From Acidimicrobiia bacterium (GTDB lineage Bacteria; Acidobacteriota; Terriglobia; Bryobacterales; Bryobacteraceae), in the NCBI GenBank assembly GCA_016871315.1, contig VFZE01000024.1, positions 21,841 to 85,840 on the forward strand: DNA of 64,000 bases, given 5' to 3'. Below, in pieces: positions 7,615 through 16,322 of the stretch (the stretch's first letter is position 1; every line of letters begins with the position of its first letter). The notes under the pieces were generated by a model, which was not told the origin of the DNA, searched no databases, and saw only the letters and a list, made by a program, of their open reading frames with translations. The translations under genes and the position numbers were made by a program.

Positions 7615-8390
7615 TGCCGCGGCTGTGCCTCTACATCCCCTGCTATAATGCGGCGCGGTTTCTGGCGGCCACAGTGGGCCGTATCCCGTGGACGGAGTTG
7701 CCGGAGGGATTCGACTACCTGGTCCTTTTTGTCGACAATGCCAGCCAGGACGCCACCGGGGAGCAAGTGAAGGCCGCGCAGGCCGCGCTGGAGGCCGGCG
7801 GTGTTTCGACGCACTTCATTCGCCACCCACAAAACCGCGGCTACGGCGGCTCGGTAAAATCAGCCATGGACTACTGCGTCCAGAACGGCTTCGCCATCAT
7901 GGCCGTAGTCCATGCCGACGGACAATATGCGCCGGAGTTGTTGCCGCGGATGATTGGCGAGTTGCAGCGCCGCCCCGAGAGCGCGCTGCACTTCGGCAGC
8001 CGCCTCACCGGCGCACCGCTCAAGGGCGGTATGCCGCTCTACAAATTCATCGGCAACATCGTCCTCAGCGGCGTGCAGAATCTCTTTCTCGCAACGCGCC
8101 TTTCCGAATTCCATTCCGGTTACCGCCTTTATCATGTCCCGTATCTGGCCCGGCTTCCCTACCAGCGTTGTTCGGACGGTTTCGTCTTCGACAACCAGAT
8201 CATCTTTCAGATACACTGCGCTGGCTTCGGCATTTCCGAAAGCCCCATTCCCACTTTTTACGGCGAAGAAAAGTCCCACGTCCCCCGCATCGGCACGCCG
8301 CTGGCGATTCTGCGCGAGCTTGCCGTTTGCGTGCTTCATCGGTGGGGCCTCCGCCGCTCCAGGCTATACGATGTCGAGGTTGCACCATGA
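7614..8390 (+). CDS. Glycosyltransferase family 2
   Basis: This 258-residue cytosolic or membrane-associated GT-A protein starts with LCLYIPCYNAA, the usual GT2 opening, followed by FVDNASQD and a segment RHPQNRGYGGSVKSAM like DPM1/DPG synthases. The usual DxD-type motif is read as HADGQYAPELL, a variant also seen in DPM1-like GT2 enzymes. It likely transfers a sugar to a lipid or polysaccharide acceptor. The donor is unknown, possibly the deoxysugar made by the neighbouring genes. The start overlaps the preceding stop as TGATG, and the end overlaps the next gene by 4 bases. Confidence 0.8.
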   Translation: MPRLCLYIPCYNAARFLAATVGRIPWTELPEGFDYLVLFVDNASQDATGEQVKAAQAALEAGGVSTHFIRHPQNRGYGGSVKSAMDYCVQNGFAIMAVVHADGQYAPELLPRMIGELQRRPESALHFGSRLTGAPLKGGMPLYKFIGNIVLSGVQNLFLATRLSEFHSGYRLYHVPYLARLPYQRCSDGFVFDNQIIFQIHCAGFGISESPIPTFYGEEKSHVPRIGTPLAILRELAVCVLHRWGLRRSRLYDVEVAP

Positions 8391-8932
8391 AATTCACGCC
8401 CCTGAATCTTGCACCGGCCCACGTAATTGATCTCGCCGTTCACGCCGATGACCGCGGCTACTTCGCCCGCGCCTGGTGCCGCAGTGAGTTCGAGGAGGCC
8501 GGCCTAAAAACCGCCTGGGAGCAGACCAATCTTTCCTACACGCGCCGCAAGGGCACGATCCGTGGCATGCATTACCAGGTGGGTCCGTGGCGCGAAGTGA
8601 AACTGGTGCGCTGCCTGCGCGGCTGCATCTACGATGTGATCGCCGACGTGCGGCCGGATTCGCCCACCTACATGCAGTGGCAGGCCGTGGAACTGGACGC
8701 CGCCTCGCTCAAGTGGATCTACGTCCCGGAGGGCTTTGCGCACGGGTTCCAGAGCCTGACCGATGAGGTGGAGGTTCTCTACCAGGTTTCACAGTCCTAC
8801 CATCCGGAAGCCGAACGCGGCTTCCGCCACGACGATGCGCGTTTTCAAATCTCCTGGCCGCTCGAGGTTTCCCTGATCTCGGCCAAGGACGCCTCCTGGC
8901 CGGCTTTCTCCCCGGAGCCGGTGCTGCCATGA
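8387..8932 (+). CDS. rfbC: dTDP-4-dehydrorhamnose 3,5-epimerase family protein
   Basis: This is a 181-residue cupin of RmlC type. The catalytic His lies in RGMHYQVGP (H62), followed by EVKLVRCLRGCIYDVIADVRP with the conserved Lys and Asp, and later WIYVPEGFAHGFQ and EVLYQVS. These residues fit active 3,5-epimerases that act on 4-keto-6-deoxy nucleotide sugars. Because the cluster starts with a cytidylyltransferase, the true substrate may be a CDP-sugar rather than dTDP-4-dehydrorhamnose. The symbol therefore marks the family, not the pathway. The ATGA overlap with the glycosyltransferase and the 4-base overlap with the next gene show one transcript. Confidence 0.82.
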   Translation: MKFTPLNLAPAHVIDLAVHADDRGYFARAWCRSEFEEAGLKTAWEQTNLSYTRRKGTIRGMHYQVGPWREVKLVRCLRGCIYDVIADVRPDSPTYMQWQAVELDAASLKWIYVPEGFAHGFQSLTDEVEVLYQVSQSYHPEAERGFRHDDARFQISWPLEVSLISAKDASWPAFSPEPVLP

Positions 8933-10215
8933 TTCTCGTCGATCGCGCTCTCGAACGGCGTGAGTCGCGGCCGGTCCGCGTTGGCCTGGTCGGCGCGGGG
9001 TTCATGGCCAGCGGGATCGCGCTCCACATCGCCCGTTACGTGAAGGGCATGGCGGTGGCCGGCATCATCAACCGCACGCCGGAGCGTGCCGTGCGCGTCT
9101 GCAATGAGGCTGGCCTGCAATGGCGGGCCGTGGATTCGTCTGCCGCGATGGAGCGGGCGATCGAAAACGGCCTCTGCGGCGTCAGTGAAAACTATGCGGA
9201 CCTCTGCAAGGCGGGTCCGGTCGACGCCATTGTCGAGGTGACCGGAAGCGTGGAGTACGGCTGCGCCGTGGCGCTGTCTGCAATCGAGAACGGCAAGCAC
9301 ATCGTACTGATGAACGCCGAACTGGACGGCACGCTCGGTCCTCTCCTGAAGCTTCGCGCCGACAAAGCCGGCGTTGTCTATACGAATTCCGACGGCGACC
9401 AGCCCGGCGTCACGATGAACCTCTACCGCTTTGTCCGGGGGATTGGCGTCAACCCCGTGCTGTGCGGAAATATCAAGGGACTGCACGATCCCAACCGGAA
9501 CCCGGCCACGCAGGAAGGTTTCGCCAGGAAGTGGGGCCAGAACCCCTACATGGTGACCTCCTTCGCCGACGGCACCAAGATCAGCTTCGAACAGGCGATT
9601 GTCGCCAACGCTACCGGGATGAGCGTCGCCCAACGGGGAATGCTTGGTCCAACCGTTCCCGCCGGGACTCCGGTTCACGGCGCCGCCTCCTGGTATCCGA
9701 AAGAAGCGCTGGAGATCGAAGGCGGAATCGTCGATTACGTTGTGGGCGCCGCTCCAGGCCCGGGTGTTTTCGTGTTGGGAAAGCACGATCATCCGCGCAT
9801 GCGCCATTATCTCGACTTGTACAAGATTGAAGGCAGTCCCTACTATTGCTTTCACACTCCCTATCATCTGTGCCATTTCGAGGTGCCGAACACGGTTGCC
9901 CGCGCCGTCCTGTTTGGCGACGCGGCGATTGCCCCGATCGGCGGGCCGCGGGTGGAGGTCGTGGCCGCTGCGAAAGTGGATCTGGAGGAAGGCACGGCGA
10001 TTGACGCGCTGGGCGGCTTCACCGCGTACGGGTTGTGCGAGAATTATCCGGAGAGTCGGCGCCAGGGGTTGTTGCCGATCGGTCTAGCCGAGGGTTGCCG
10101 TTTGAAACACCGCATCCGGAAAGGAGAGGTGCTGGCGCTGTTTGACGTGGAGATTCCAGCCGGACGGCTTTGCGACCGGCTCCGCGCCGAGCAGGACACG
10201 CTTTTTCCGGCCTAG
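8929..10215 (+). CDS. NAD(P)-binding oxidoreductase with C-terminal SAF domain
   Basis: The 428-residue protein opens with VGLVGAGFMASGIALHIARY, a Rossmann nucleotide-binding motif (about residues 22-41). A homoserine-dehydrogenase/Gfo-Idh-like region follows (VDAIVEVTGSVEYG and YTNSDGDQPG). The last roughly 80 residues (ALGGFTAYGLCEN, ending GEVLALFDVEIP) resemble a SAF domain. Proteins of this plan occur with RfbF, epimerase and RfbC-like genes in other genomes, where they are thought to build branched or deoxy sugars. The reaction is not known to me. Its stop shares four bases (CTAG) with the stop of convergent cheB. Confidence 0.75.
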   Translation: MILVDRALERRESRPVRVGLVGAGFMASGIALHIARYVKGMAVAGIINRTPERAVRVCNEAGLQWRAVDSSAAMERAIENGLCGVSENYADLCKAGPVDAIVEVTGSVEYGCAVALSAIENGKHIVLMNAELDGTLGPLLKLRADKAGVVYTNSDGDQPGVTMNLYRFVRGIGVNPVLCGNIKGLHDPNRNPATQEGFARKWGQNPYMVTSFADGTKISFEQAIVANATGMSVAQRGMLGPTVPAGTPVHGAASWYPKEALEIEGGIVDYVVGAAPGPGVFVLGKHDHPRMRHYLDLYKIEGSPYYCFHTPYHLCHFEVPNTVARAVLFGDAAIAPIGGPRVEVVAAAKVDLEEGTAIDALGGFTAYGLCENYPESRRQGLLPIGLAEGCRLKHRIRKGEVLALFDVEIPAGRLCDRLRAEQDTLFPA

Positions 10216-11273
10216 CGCGCGGGGGCGGGCACACCCGCTTCCACCATGTTCATAATCAGGCCGGCAATCATGTGTAGTGGCGCCACCTGTTCCACCGCGC
10301 CAACGTGGAAGGCTTCCTTCGGCATTCCGTAGACGACGCTGGTTGCCTTGTCCTGGCCAATCGTGCGCGCCCCGGAGCGGCGCATCCGGAGCAGTCCCTG
10401 CGCGCCGTCGGCTCCCATGCCCGTCAGGATCACTCCGATCGCCTGCTTGCCCAGCACCTGCGCCACCGATTCAAACAGCACGTCCACCGCCGGCCGCTGG
10501 TAGCAGACCAGCGGCCCCTTTTTGACTTCCGCTCTCAGCGCTCCGCCGCCGCGAACAAGCATGTGAAAATCCCCGGGGGCAACCAGGGCCAAGCCAGGCT
10601 GCAGGTTGACGCCGTCGGCCGCCTCCTCCACCTTCATCGCGCATACGCGGTTCATACGATCCGCGAAGGCCTTGGAAAACCCTGCGGGAATGTGCTGCGC
10701 GATCACGATGGGAGGGCAATTGGCCGGCATTTTTTCCAGTACGCTGCAAATCGCCTCGGTGCCTCCCGTGGAGGCTCCGATGGCGATCACCGGCCGCAGC
10801 GGCCCCGTGCCCACCGCCTTCGCCTGGTTCACCGTACTCGCGGGCCGCGTGCTGCTGCGCGCGCCCACCTTCAGATTCGCCTGCGCCGCCGCCCGGATCT
10901 TGTTTGCCAGCGTCAGCCCCAGCTCTCCCACCGAAAACTGCCCGGAGGGTTTTGCCAGCACTTCCACCGCTCCCGCCTCCAGCGCCTCCATGCAGACTCT
11001 CGCCGAGCCTTTCGCCAGCGAACTGATCATGATCACCGGCAGCGGATGATGCTTCATCAGCTTCCGCAGAAAGCTCAGCCCGTCCAGCCGCGGCATTTCG
11101 ATATCGAGCGTCAGCACGTCCGGCTTCAGCCGCAGGATCAGGTCGCGCGCGACGTAGGGATCGGGCGCCGCGCCCATCACTTCTATGTCGGGCTCGCTCG
11201 AAAGCGCGTCGGTAAACACGCGGCGCACCGTGGCTGAATCGTCCACGATGAGAACTTTCAGCCTCTTTTTCAT
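10212..11273 (-). CDS. cheB: Chemotaxis methylesterase/response regulator CheB
   Basis: CheB removes methyl groups from, and deamidates, receptor glutamates. The 353-residue protein has an N-terminal receiver domain (VLIVDDSATVR, phosphoacceptor in LDIEMPRLDG, KPSG loop). A Pro/Ala-rich linker follows, then the methylesterase domain with the Ser site IGASTGGTEA, QHIPAGF containing the catalytic His, and LTGMGADGAQGL with the Asp. All active-site elements are present. It is the last gene of the minus-strand che operon. No receptor gene is adjacent. Confidence 0.94.
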   Translation of the reverse strand: MKKRLKVLIVDDSATVRRVFTDALSSEPDIEVMGAAPDPYVARDLILRLKPDVLTLDIEMPRLDGLSFLRKLMKHHPLPVIMISSLAKGSARVCMEALEAGAVEVLAKPSGQFSVGELGLTLANKIRAAAQANLKVGARSSTRPASTVNQAKAVGTGPLRPVIAIGASTGGTEAICSVLEKMPANCPPIVIAQHIPAGFSKAFADRMNRVCAMKVEEAADGVNLQPGLALVAPGDFHMLVRGGGALRAEVKKGPLVCYQRPAVDVLFESVAQVLGKQAIGVILTGMGADGAQGLLRMRRSGARTIGQDKATSVVYGMPKEAFHVGAVEQVAPLHMIAGLIMNMVEAGVPAPAR

Positions 11274-11278
11274 GCCGC

Positions 11279-12178
11279 TTAGATCCCCGCCACGATCTGC
11301 GCTTCCACCAGGCTTAGTTCCACGCTCACACGGATCGCCCCGCCTTCCACCTCGTAGGTCATCGTGGAAAAATCCGCTCCCGTCACCATCGGGTCCGGAA
11401 CAACTTCCGGCATGCCGAGCTCGAAGTGCCCGTCATGTTTGCACCAGCCGAGTACCGATCCACAAATCACGTTGGCCAGTTCTCCGGCGAAAGACTCCAC
11501 CTGGTCCGGCTTGATATACTCCGGACCTTCCTCTCCGAAAAAGTTGGCGGTCATCATGGCCGCGGCTTCGTAGGTCAAGGTAAGCCCCAGCCACCCGATC
11601 GCATCTCCGTTGAAGTGCATCTTCACGCTGATAGAGTCCTCGATACCGGGCATCTCGCCCTCCAGGACGCCGTCCAGCGAGGCAAAACACATCGTTTCCA
11701 GCGCATGAGCCGTCACGGAGTTCAGCAGCGGCTCGGCTCCCTTTTCGGTTACCATTACCGGGCATACCGGCCAGGCCGGATTCTCCGGTTTCCGCGTGTC
11801 AGCCAGCACGCGCTCCAGCTCTTGTGACAAGGCTTCTGGTGTCACCGGCTTGGTTACGTATCCTCTGGCGCCCAACGCGAACACGCGTGCCCGCCGGCTA
11901 TCGGTGGCGTCGGTGGAGACGATTACCACCGGAATCTCATTCATCCCCGGCACTGCCCTCATGGCACGCAGGAACTGCTCGCCGTTCATTTTCGGCATGT
12001 TGATGTCGGAGAGAACCAGATCCACCGGTTCGCTCTGGTTTTGCAGTAAGTCCAGCGCCTCCTCGCCATCACCTGCCTGCAGAAACTCGCTCACCTCCAC
12101 GCCGCTCAACTCCACTACCCGGCTGATGAACTTCCGCGTCGCACGGGAATCATCCACAATCAAAACTCGCAGTGCCAT
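11279..12178 (-). CDS. Response regulator with REC domain fused to CheX-like phosphatase
   Basis: This 299-residue protein has a complete receiver domain at residues 1-125 (VLIVDDSRATR, VLSDINMPKMNG with the phospho-Asp, and KPVTPEAL). The C-terminal half (about 140-299) shows the CheX/CheC signature: an ExxN pair in SFAGELANVICGS after FFGEEGP. CheC/CheX proteins dephosphorylate CheY-P. In this cluster there is no stand-alone CheY, so the fused phosphatase may act on its own receiver or use it as a switch. It sits between cheD (1 base away) and cheB (5 bases). The call for both domains is firm; the mechanism is inferred. Confidence 0.86.
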   Translation of the reverse strand: MALRVLIVDDSRATRKFISRVVELSGVEVSEFLQAGDGEEALDLLQNQSEPVDLVLSDINMPKMNGEQFLRAMRAVPGMNEIPVVIVSTDATDSRRARVFALGARGYVTKPVTPEALSQELERVLADTRKPENPAWPVCPVMVTEKGAEPLLNSVTAHALETMCFASLDGVLEGEMPGIEDSISVKMHFNGDAIGWLGLTLTYEAAAMMTANFFGEEGPEYIKPDQVESFAGELANVICGSVLGWCKHDGHFELGMPEVVPDPMVTGADFSTMTYEVEGGAIRVSVELSLVEAQIVAGI

Positions 12179-12700
12179 TCAGATGGTCCTCCGGATCCCA
12201 GCCGCGGAAGCCGGGCGGCTGCCAAAATTCCCCACCGGTCCTTCCTGCAACAAGTACTGTCCACTAGCAATGTGGATGCGGATCGTCCGGTAGCAGGTCC
12301 CTCCGATCGCTTCTTCGGTTACCATTACTCCTGCCTTCCACAACAGCTTTTTCAGAATCAGATAATTCCTCTTGCCGATATCCAGGAATCCGTTGTCGTT
12401 CAGTACATGCGCTCCTCCCGCCACGTGCACCTTTAGACGTTTTTTTTCGGCCCCCAGTTGGTAGGCGCCATGAAACAGTGCGGGAACCCCGGTATCTCCG
12501 TACATGTACGGGTTCTTACGCGCCCGCTCCGCGTCGATGGTGGAGTCCGGCAGCATGTAATGTAACAGCCCTCCCACTTTCGCCACCGGATCGTAGACCG
12601 TGACCGCTATGCAGGAGCCCAGCGCGTAGGTGACCAGCGTCGCGTCCGGGTCCTTGGCCAGCTTGCAGTCCCCGATACCGACCACAATCTGTGCGCTCAC
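12179..12700 (-). CDS. cheD: Chemoreceptor glutamine deamidase CheD
   Basis: CheD deamidates receptor glutamines and, in many bacteria, binds CheC/CheX. The 173-residue protein contains the catalytic Cys-His pair: C30 in ALGSCIAVTVYD and H47 in GGLLHYMLPD. The family motif KVHVAGGAHVL is also present near 95. The length is typical. The start overlaps the end of cheR by 4 bases and the end abuts the REC-CheX gene, consistent with a CheD-CheX functional pairing. Confidence 0.93.
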   Translation of the reverse strand: MSAQIVVGIGDCKLAKDPDATLVTYALGSCIAVTVYDPVAKVGGLLHYMLPDSTIDAERARKNPYMYGDTGVPALFHGAYQLGAEKKRLKVHVAGGAHVLNDNGFLDIGKRNYLILKKLLWKAGVMVTEEAIGGTCYRTIRIHIASGQYLLQEGPVGNFGSRPASAAGIRRTI

Positions 12701-13596
12701 CTGCTATTCTCCTGACTCCCGGACATCCTAGGAGTTGGTTCCGATCCATCCGGCTTGCGGTACACCGCCGGTCTCACATAGGTCAACGGATGGTCGATGC
12801 CGTTCAGGCTCTCCGAGTGGCCCACGAACAAGTAGCCGCCCGGCTCCAGCGCGTTCGCCATCTTGCACACTACATTGGCCTGCGTCGGCCGGTCAAAGTA
12901 GATCATCACATTGCGGCAGAAGATGGCCGGGAAGCGCCAGCTGGCGGGCACTGCGTCCATGAGGTTGAACTTCTGGTACCGGACGCGGGACACGAAAGCC
13001 GGTTTCACCTGGTAGTGGCCGGCCCACTTGCCTTCCCCGCGCCGGAAATAGCGCTGCAGCCAGCCCGGCGGCAGCCCGTTCAGCCGATCCTCCGGATAGA
13101 CCGCCCGCTTTGCTTGCAGAATTACCCGGTCGCTGATATCGGTGGCCAGAATCTCGATCTCCTGGAGGAGCATGGGGGAAATCGGCCCGCTCCCGCTTCG
13201 ATGCTCGATCAGGTGGAATAGGATCGTGTACGGCTCCTCGCCGGTAGAACTGGCCGCGCACCAGATGCGCAGCCCGCCCTGGTTCAGCATCCAGGGGAAG
13301 ACCGTCTTGCGCAGGAACTCAAAATGCTCGGGCTCTCGCATGAAGTGCGTGTGGTTGGTAGTGAGCGCGTCGATCATATTCATCAGCACCGCCCCGGTTC
13401 TGTCCTGCTCCAAAAGGCTCAGCAGCTCCCGCACGCTGTTCAAACCGCTGCTGCGGATATGCTTTCCGATCCGCATCGCGATCATCTGGTCCTTGCCCTT
13501 CCGCAAATCGATCCCGCTGCGTTCGTAGGCAATGCTCTGAATGCGCGCCAATTCACCTGGTTTTAGAACAAATGCGCCTTGATCATCTCTGTCCAT
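12697..13596 (-). CDS. cheR: Chemotaxis protein methyltransferase CheR
   Basis: CheR methylates receptor glutamates using S-adenosylmethionine. The 299-residue protein has the CheR N-terminal helical domain (residues about 10-80: NSVRELLSLLEQD). The methyltransferase domain has WCAASSTGEEPYT (SAM binding), ILATDIS and FCRNVMIYFD. It is complete and has no extra TPRs. It lies between cheA and cheD in the same operon, with 6 bases to cheA. The cell-envelope receptors it would act on are not in this window. Confidence 0.94.
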   Translation of the reverse strand: MDRDDQGAFVLKPGELARIQSIAYERSGIDLRKGKDQMIAMRIGKHIRSSGLNSVRELLSLLEQDRTGAVLMNMIDALTTNHTHFMREPEHFEFLRKTVFPWMLNQGGLRIWCAASSTGEEPYTILFHLIEHRSGSGPISPMLLQEIEILATDISDRVILQAKRAVYPEDRLNGLPPGWLQRYFRRGEGKWAGHYQVKPAFVSRVRYQKFNLMDAVPASWRFPAIFCRNVMIYFDRPTQANVVCKMANALEPGGYLFVGHSESLNGIDHPLTYVRPAVYRKPDGSEPTPRMSGSQENSR

Positions 13597-13602
13597 CTAC
13601 TC

Positions 13603-15648
13603 CTACTCCTCCCTGCGGGCGCCGAACACACCTTGCATGTCGAGGATCAGGCCGACATGGCCGTCTCCGAGGATTGCACCGCCGGCGATGCCGGCGACTT
13701 CGCGGAAGGTCGGCCCGAGGCCCTTGATGACCACCTCCTGCTTGCCGATCACCTCGTCCACCAGCAGCGCCACGTCCTTGCCACCTACATCCGACACCAC
13801 CAGCACACCGTCCTCCGGCTTGCGCGAGCGTGGTTCCATCGCGAACCGCTCGTGTAGCCGCACCAGCGGCAACAGATGATCGCGTACCATCACCGCCTCG
13901 GCGCAGGCATCCACTTGCGTGATCATTTCCGGCTTCGGCTGCAGCAGCTCACGCACGGCGAAGATCGGGATGATGAACCGGTCACCTCCCAGCGTGACCA
14001 GCAGCCCGTCGATAATGGCCAGTGTCAGCGGCAGCTTCAGAGAGAACGTGGAGCCCTTGCCCTGCACCGACCGGATGTCGACGCTGCCGCGCAGCTTTTG
14101 AATTTGCTTGCGGACGACGTCCAGGCCGACGCCGCGGCCGGAAATATCGCTCAGCACCTCCGCCGTCGAGAAGCCCGGCTGGAAGATCAGGTTGAGAACC
14201 TCTGATTCCGAAAGCGTCGCCGTGGGACCAATGATCCCGTTCCTCCGCGCCCTGGCCAGAATCTTGTCATGGTTCAGGCCGCGTCCGTCGTCACTGATCT
14301 GAATCACGATCTGTCCGGAGTCGTGCCTGGCGCGAAGCATGATTTTGGCAGTGGAGTCCTTGCCCGCGGCGGCGCGCTCGGCCGGTGATTCCACGCCATG
14401 GTCCAGCGAGTTGCGCACCATGTGCATCAGCGCATCGGACAGTTCTTCCACAATCTGGCGGTCCACCTGGACGTTCTCGCCTTCGGTCTCCAGCACCACC
14501 TGCTTTCCGAATTTCCGCGCCAGGTCGCGCACCAGCCGTGCGTTCTTTTGAAACAACGGGCCGATTTCCACCATCCGCATTGACATGGCCACCCGCTGCA
14601 CTTCATTCGTGATCCGCCCCAACTGGTTCAGGTTCCGCGCCAGTCGCGGGCGCGTGTTGGCCTGCAGATCCGGATCGCAGCTGACCATCGATTGGGCGAT
14701 CACCATCTCGCCCACCATGTCCACCAGGTAGTCCAGTTTTTCCGTGTCTACCTTGACCGATACCGAGCGGCCCGGCCCGCTTTTGGCGATGGCGGGTTCG
14801 CTCTTAGCCTGCTGGGATATTTCGGCCGGCAGCGGAGTGGATGGCGGCGGCTGAGGCGGCGGGGCCGATTCCGCCGTTTTGGGCGGCGCGGGGGCCTCCG
14901 CGGCCGGCGCCGGCTCCGCGGGCTCGTTGCCCGGCATGCATGCAAGGATCTGTTTGATGAGCGTCTGGTTCTCCCACAGCGGCCCGGGGGCTCCGGCGAT
15001 CCCTCCGCTTTCCAGATGCTTCACCCAGCGCATTAAGTAGTCCGTGCTCGCAAGAATGACGTCGTTAATGCCTGGAGTCAGTTTCAGCTTCCCTTCGCGC
15101 GCCAGATCCAGCAGCGTCTCCACCTCGTGCGCCACGTCCTTCACCGGATCCAGGTTCAGGAACCCGGCCAGCCCCTTGATCGTGTGGAAACTGCGGAAGA
15201 CCGCATGCACCGGCTCGAGATCCTCCGGGTTCTTATCGAGTGCCAGCAGGTGGCCCTCGATTGTGTCCAGGTGCTCACGTGCCTCGAGCACAAAGTCGGC
15301 AATCAGCTCCGGATCATTGGCGATCGATTGCGCGGCCGGGGTTCCCGAGGCCGACGGGCGTCTGTCCCCCTCAGCGAGCGCCTTCTGCATCCGCAGCAGG
15401 CCCTCCGATAGCGTCTCCAGCGGAGCGCCGCTGCTGCGAGCCTTGGCCACCAATTCGGCAGCCAGGGCGGCCAACTCCCGCAGGCCCTCCATCTTGGCAA
15501 CACGGTGTAGCGCGTCCACCTCCTGCACCATGCTCTCCGCCGTTCCGGCATCGTCATTTGCAAGCACCAGCCGCATTGCCAGGGCATCCACTCTCTGACG
15601 GAGAATTTGGCCCATTCCAGCGTCGTGTTTATCCGGCATCTGTCCCAT
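13603..15648 (-). CDS. cheA: Chemotaxis histidine kinase CheA
   Basis: This is the sensor kinase of a chemosensory array. I place the start at ATG 15648, which has an AGGG Shine-Dalgarno 5 bases upstream, not at the in-frame GTG before it. An N-terminal helical segment precedes the phosphotransfer domain, whose His is in RSFHTIKGLAGF (about residue 155). A Pro/Ala/Glu linker (about 225-290) replaces the usual CheY/CheB-binding P2 domain, which I do not see. Then come the dimerisation region, the kinase N-box HMVRNSLDHGVE, the G boxes DDGRGL and SGRGVGLD, and a C-terminal CheW-like domain. It has 681 residues. The missing P2 fits a reduced or alternative phosphotransfer path. Confidence 0.92.
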   Translation of the reverse strand: MGQMPDKHDAGMGQILRQRVDALAMRLVLANDDAGTAESMVQEVDALHRVAKMEGLRELAALAAELVAKARSSGAPLETLSEGLLRMQKALAEGDRRPSASGTPAAQSIANDPELIADFVLEAREHLDTIEGHLLALDKNPEDLEPVHAVFRSFHTIKGLAGFLNLDPVKDVAHEVETLLDLAREGKLKLTPGINDVILASTDYLMRWVKHLESGGIAGAPGPLWENQTLIKQILACMPGNEPAEPAPAAEAPAPPKTAESAPPPQPPPSTPLPAEISQQAKSEPAIAKSGPGRSVSVKVDTEKLDYLVDMVGEMVIAQSMVSCDPDLQANTRPRLARNLNQLGRITNEVQRVAMSMRMVEIGPLFQKNARLVRDLARKFGKQVVLETEGENVQVDRQIVEELSDALMHMVRNSLDHGVESPAERAAAGKDSTAKIMLRARHDSGQIVIQISDDGRGLNHDKILARARRNGIIGPTATLSESEVLNLIFQPGFSTAEVLSDISGRGVGLDVVRKQIQKLRGSVDIRSVQGKGSTFSLKLPLTLAIIDGLLVTLGGDRFIIPIFAVRELLQPKPEMITQVDACAEAVMVRDHLLPLVRLHERFAMEPRSRKPEDGVLVVSDVGGKDVALLVDEVIGKQEVVIKGLGPTFREVAGIAGGAILGDGHVGLILDMQGVFGARREE

Positions 15649-15694
15649 CACTACCCTGGCTTTGCCAGGAAATCTTGCTGCTTTCCGCCCCGCC

Positions 15695-16216
15695 TTACTG
15701 TTTGAACATGCCGGCCAGGCTCTGGATCTCCTGGCTGGTCAGCACGCGGTCGATGTCCAGAAGGATCTTCACCTTGCCCTTCACCTTCGCCATGCCCAGC
15801 AGATGCGGCAGCTCAATCCCGGTTCCAAAGTCCGGTGTCTTCTGAATATCGTTGGCGGTCAGGTTCAGCACCTCGCTCACCTCGTCCACGATGATGCCCA
15901 TCTGCGTTCCGCTCTGGCTCAACTGAACGACGATAATGCAGGTGCGCTGCGTGTATTCGGTCTCCGGCAGTCCGAACTTGATCCGCAGATCGATCACCGG
16001 AATCACTTTGCCGCGAAGGTTGATTACGCCTTTGACTTCCGAAGGTGTTTGCGGAACCCGGGTGATGTGCAGAACTCCCATGATCTCGCGCACCTTAATC
16101 ACCTCAACGGCATATTCCTCCGTGGCAAGATGAAATGTCAGATACTTGCCGGCCATGGTGCCAGCCGGCGGCGCCTCGCTACCGGATTCCTTGGCCGCCA
16201 TTGTTTGCATGGGCAT
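15695..16216 (-). CDS. cheW: Chemotaxis coupling protein CheW
   Basis: CheW links CheA to receptors. The 173-residue protein has an N-terminal Ala/Gly-rich extension of about 20 residues. The CheW fold follows (LTFHLATEEYAVEVIKVREIM, split across residues 26-46), then GVINLRGKVIPVIDLR near 73 and VDEVSEV near 118. An AAAGGA element lies upstream of the start. It is separated from cheA by about 46 bases and lies downstream of cheX. Confidence 0.93.
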   Translation of the reverse strand: MPMQTMAAKESGSEAPPAGTMAGKYLTFHLATEEYAVEVIKVREIMGVLHITRVPQTPSEVKGVINLRGKVIPVIDLRIKFGLPETEYTQRTCIIVVQLSQSGTQMGIIVDEVSEVLNLTANDIQKTPDFGTGIELPHLLGMAKVKGKVKILLDIDRVLTSQEIQSLAGMFKQ

Positions 16217-16322
16217 TGCTTTGCTTCGTCCTTTCTTTTTGATTCCTGGCGCCCTGTTTCAGGGAATTCTATTCCGGTTTCTCCCTTCGGAAACCCTGGC
16301 GCAGCCTGTCAGCGCAGACCTT

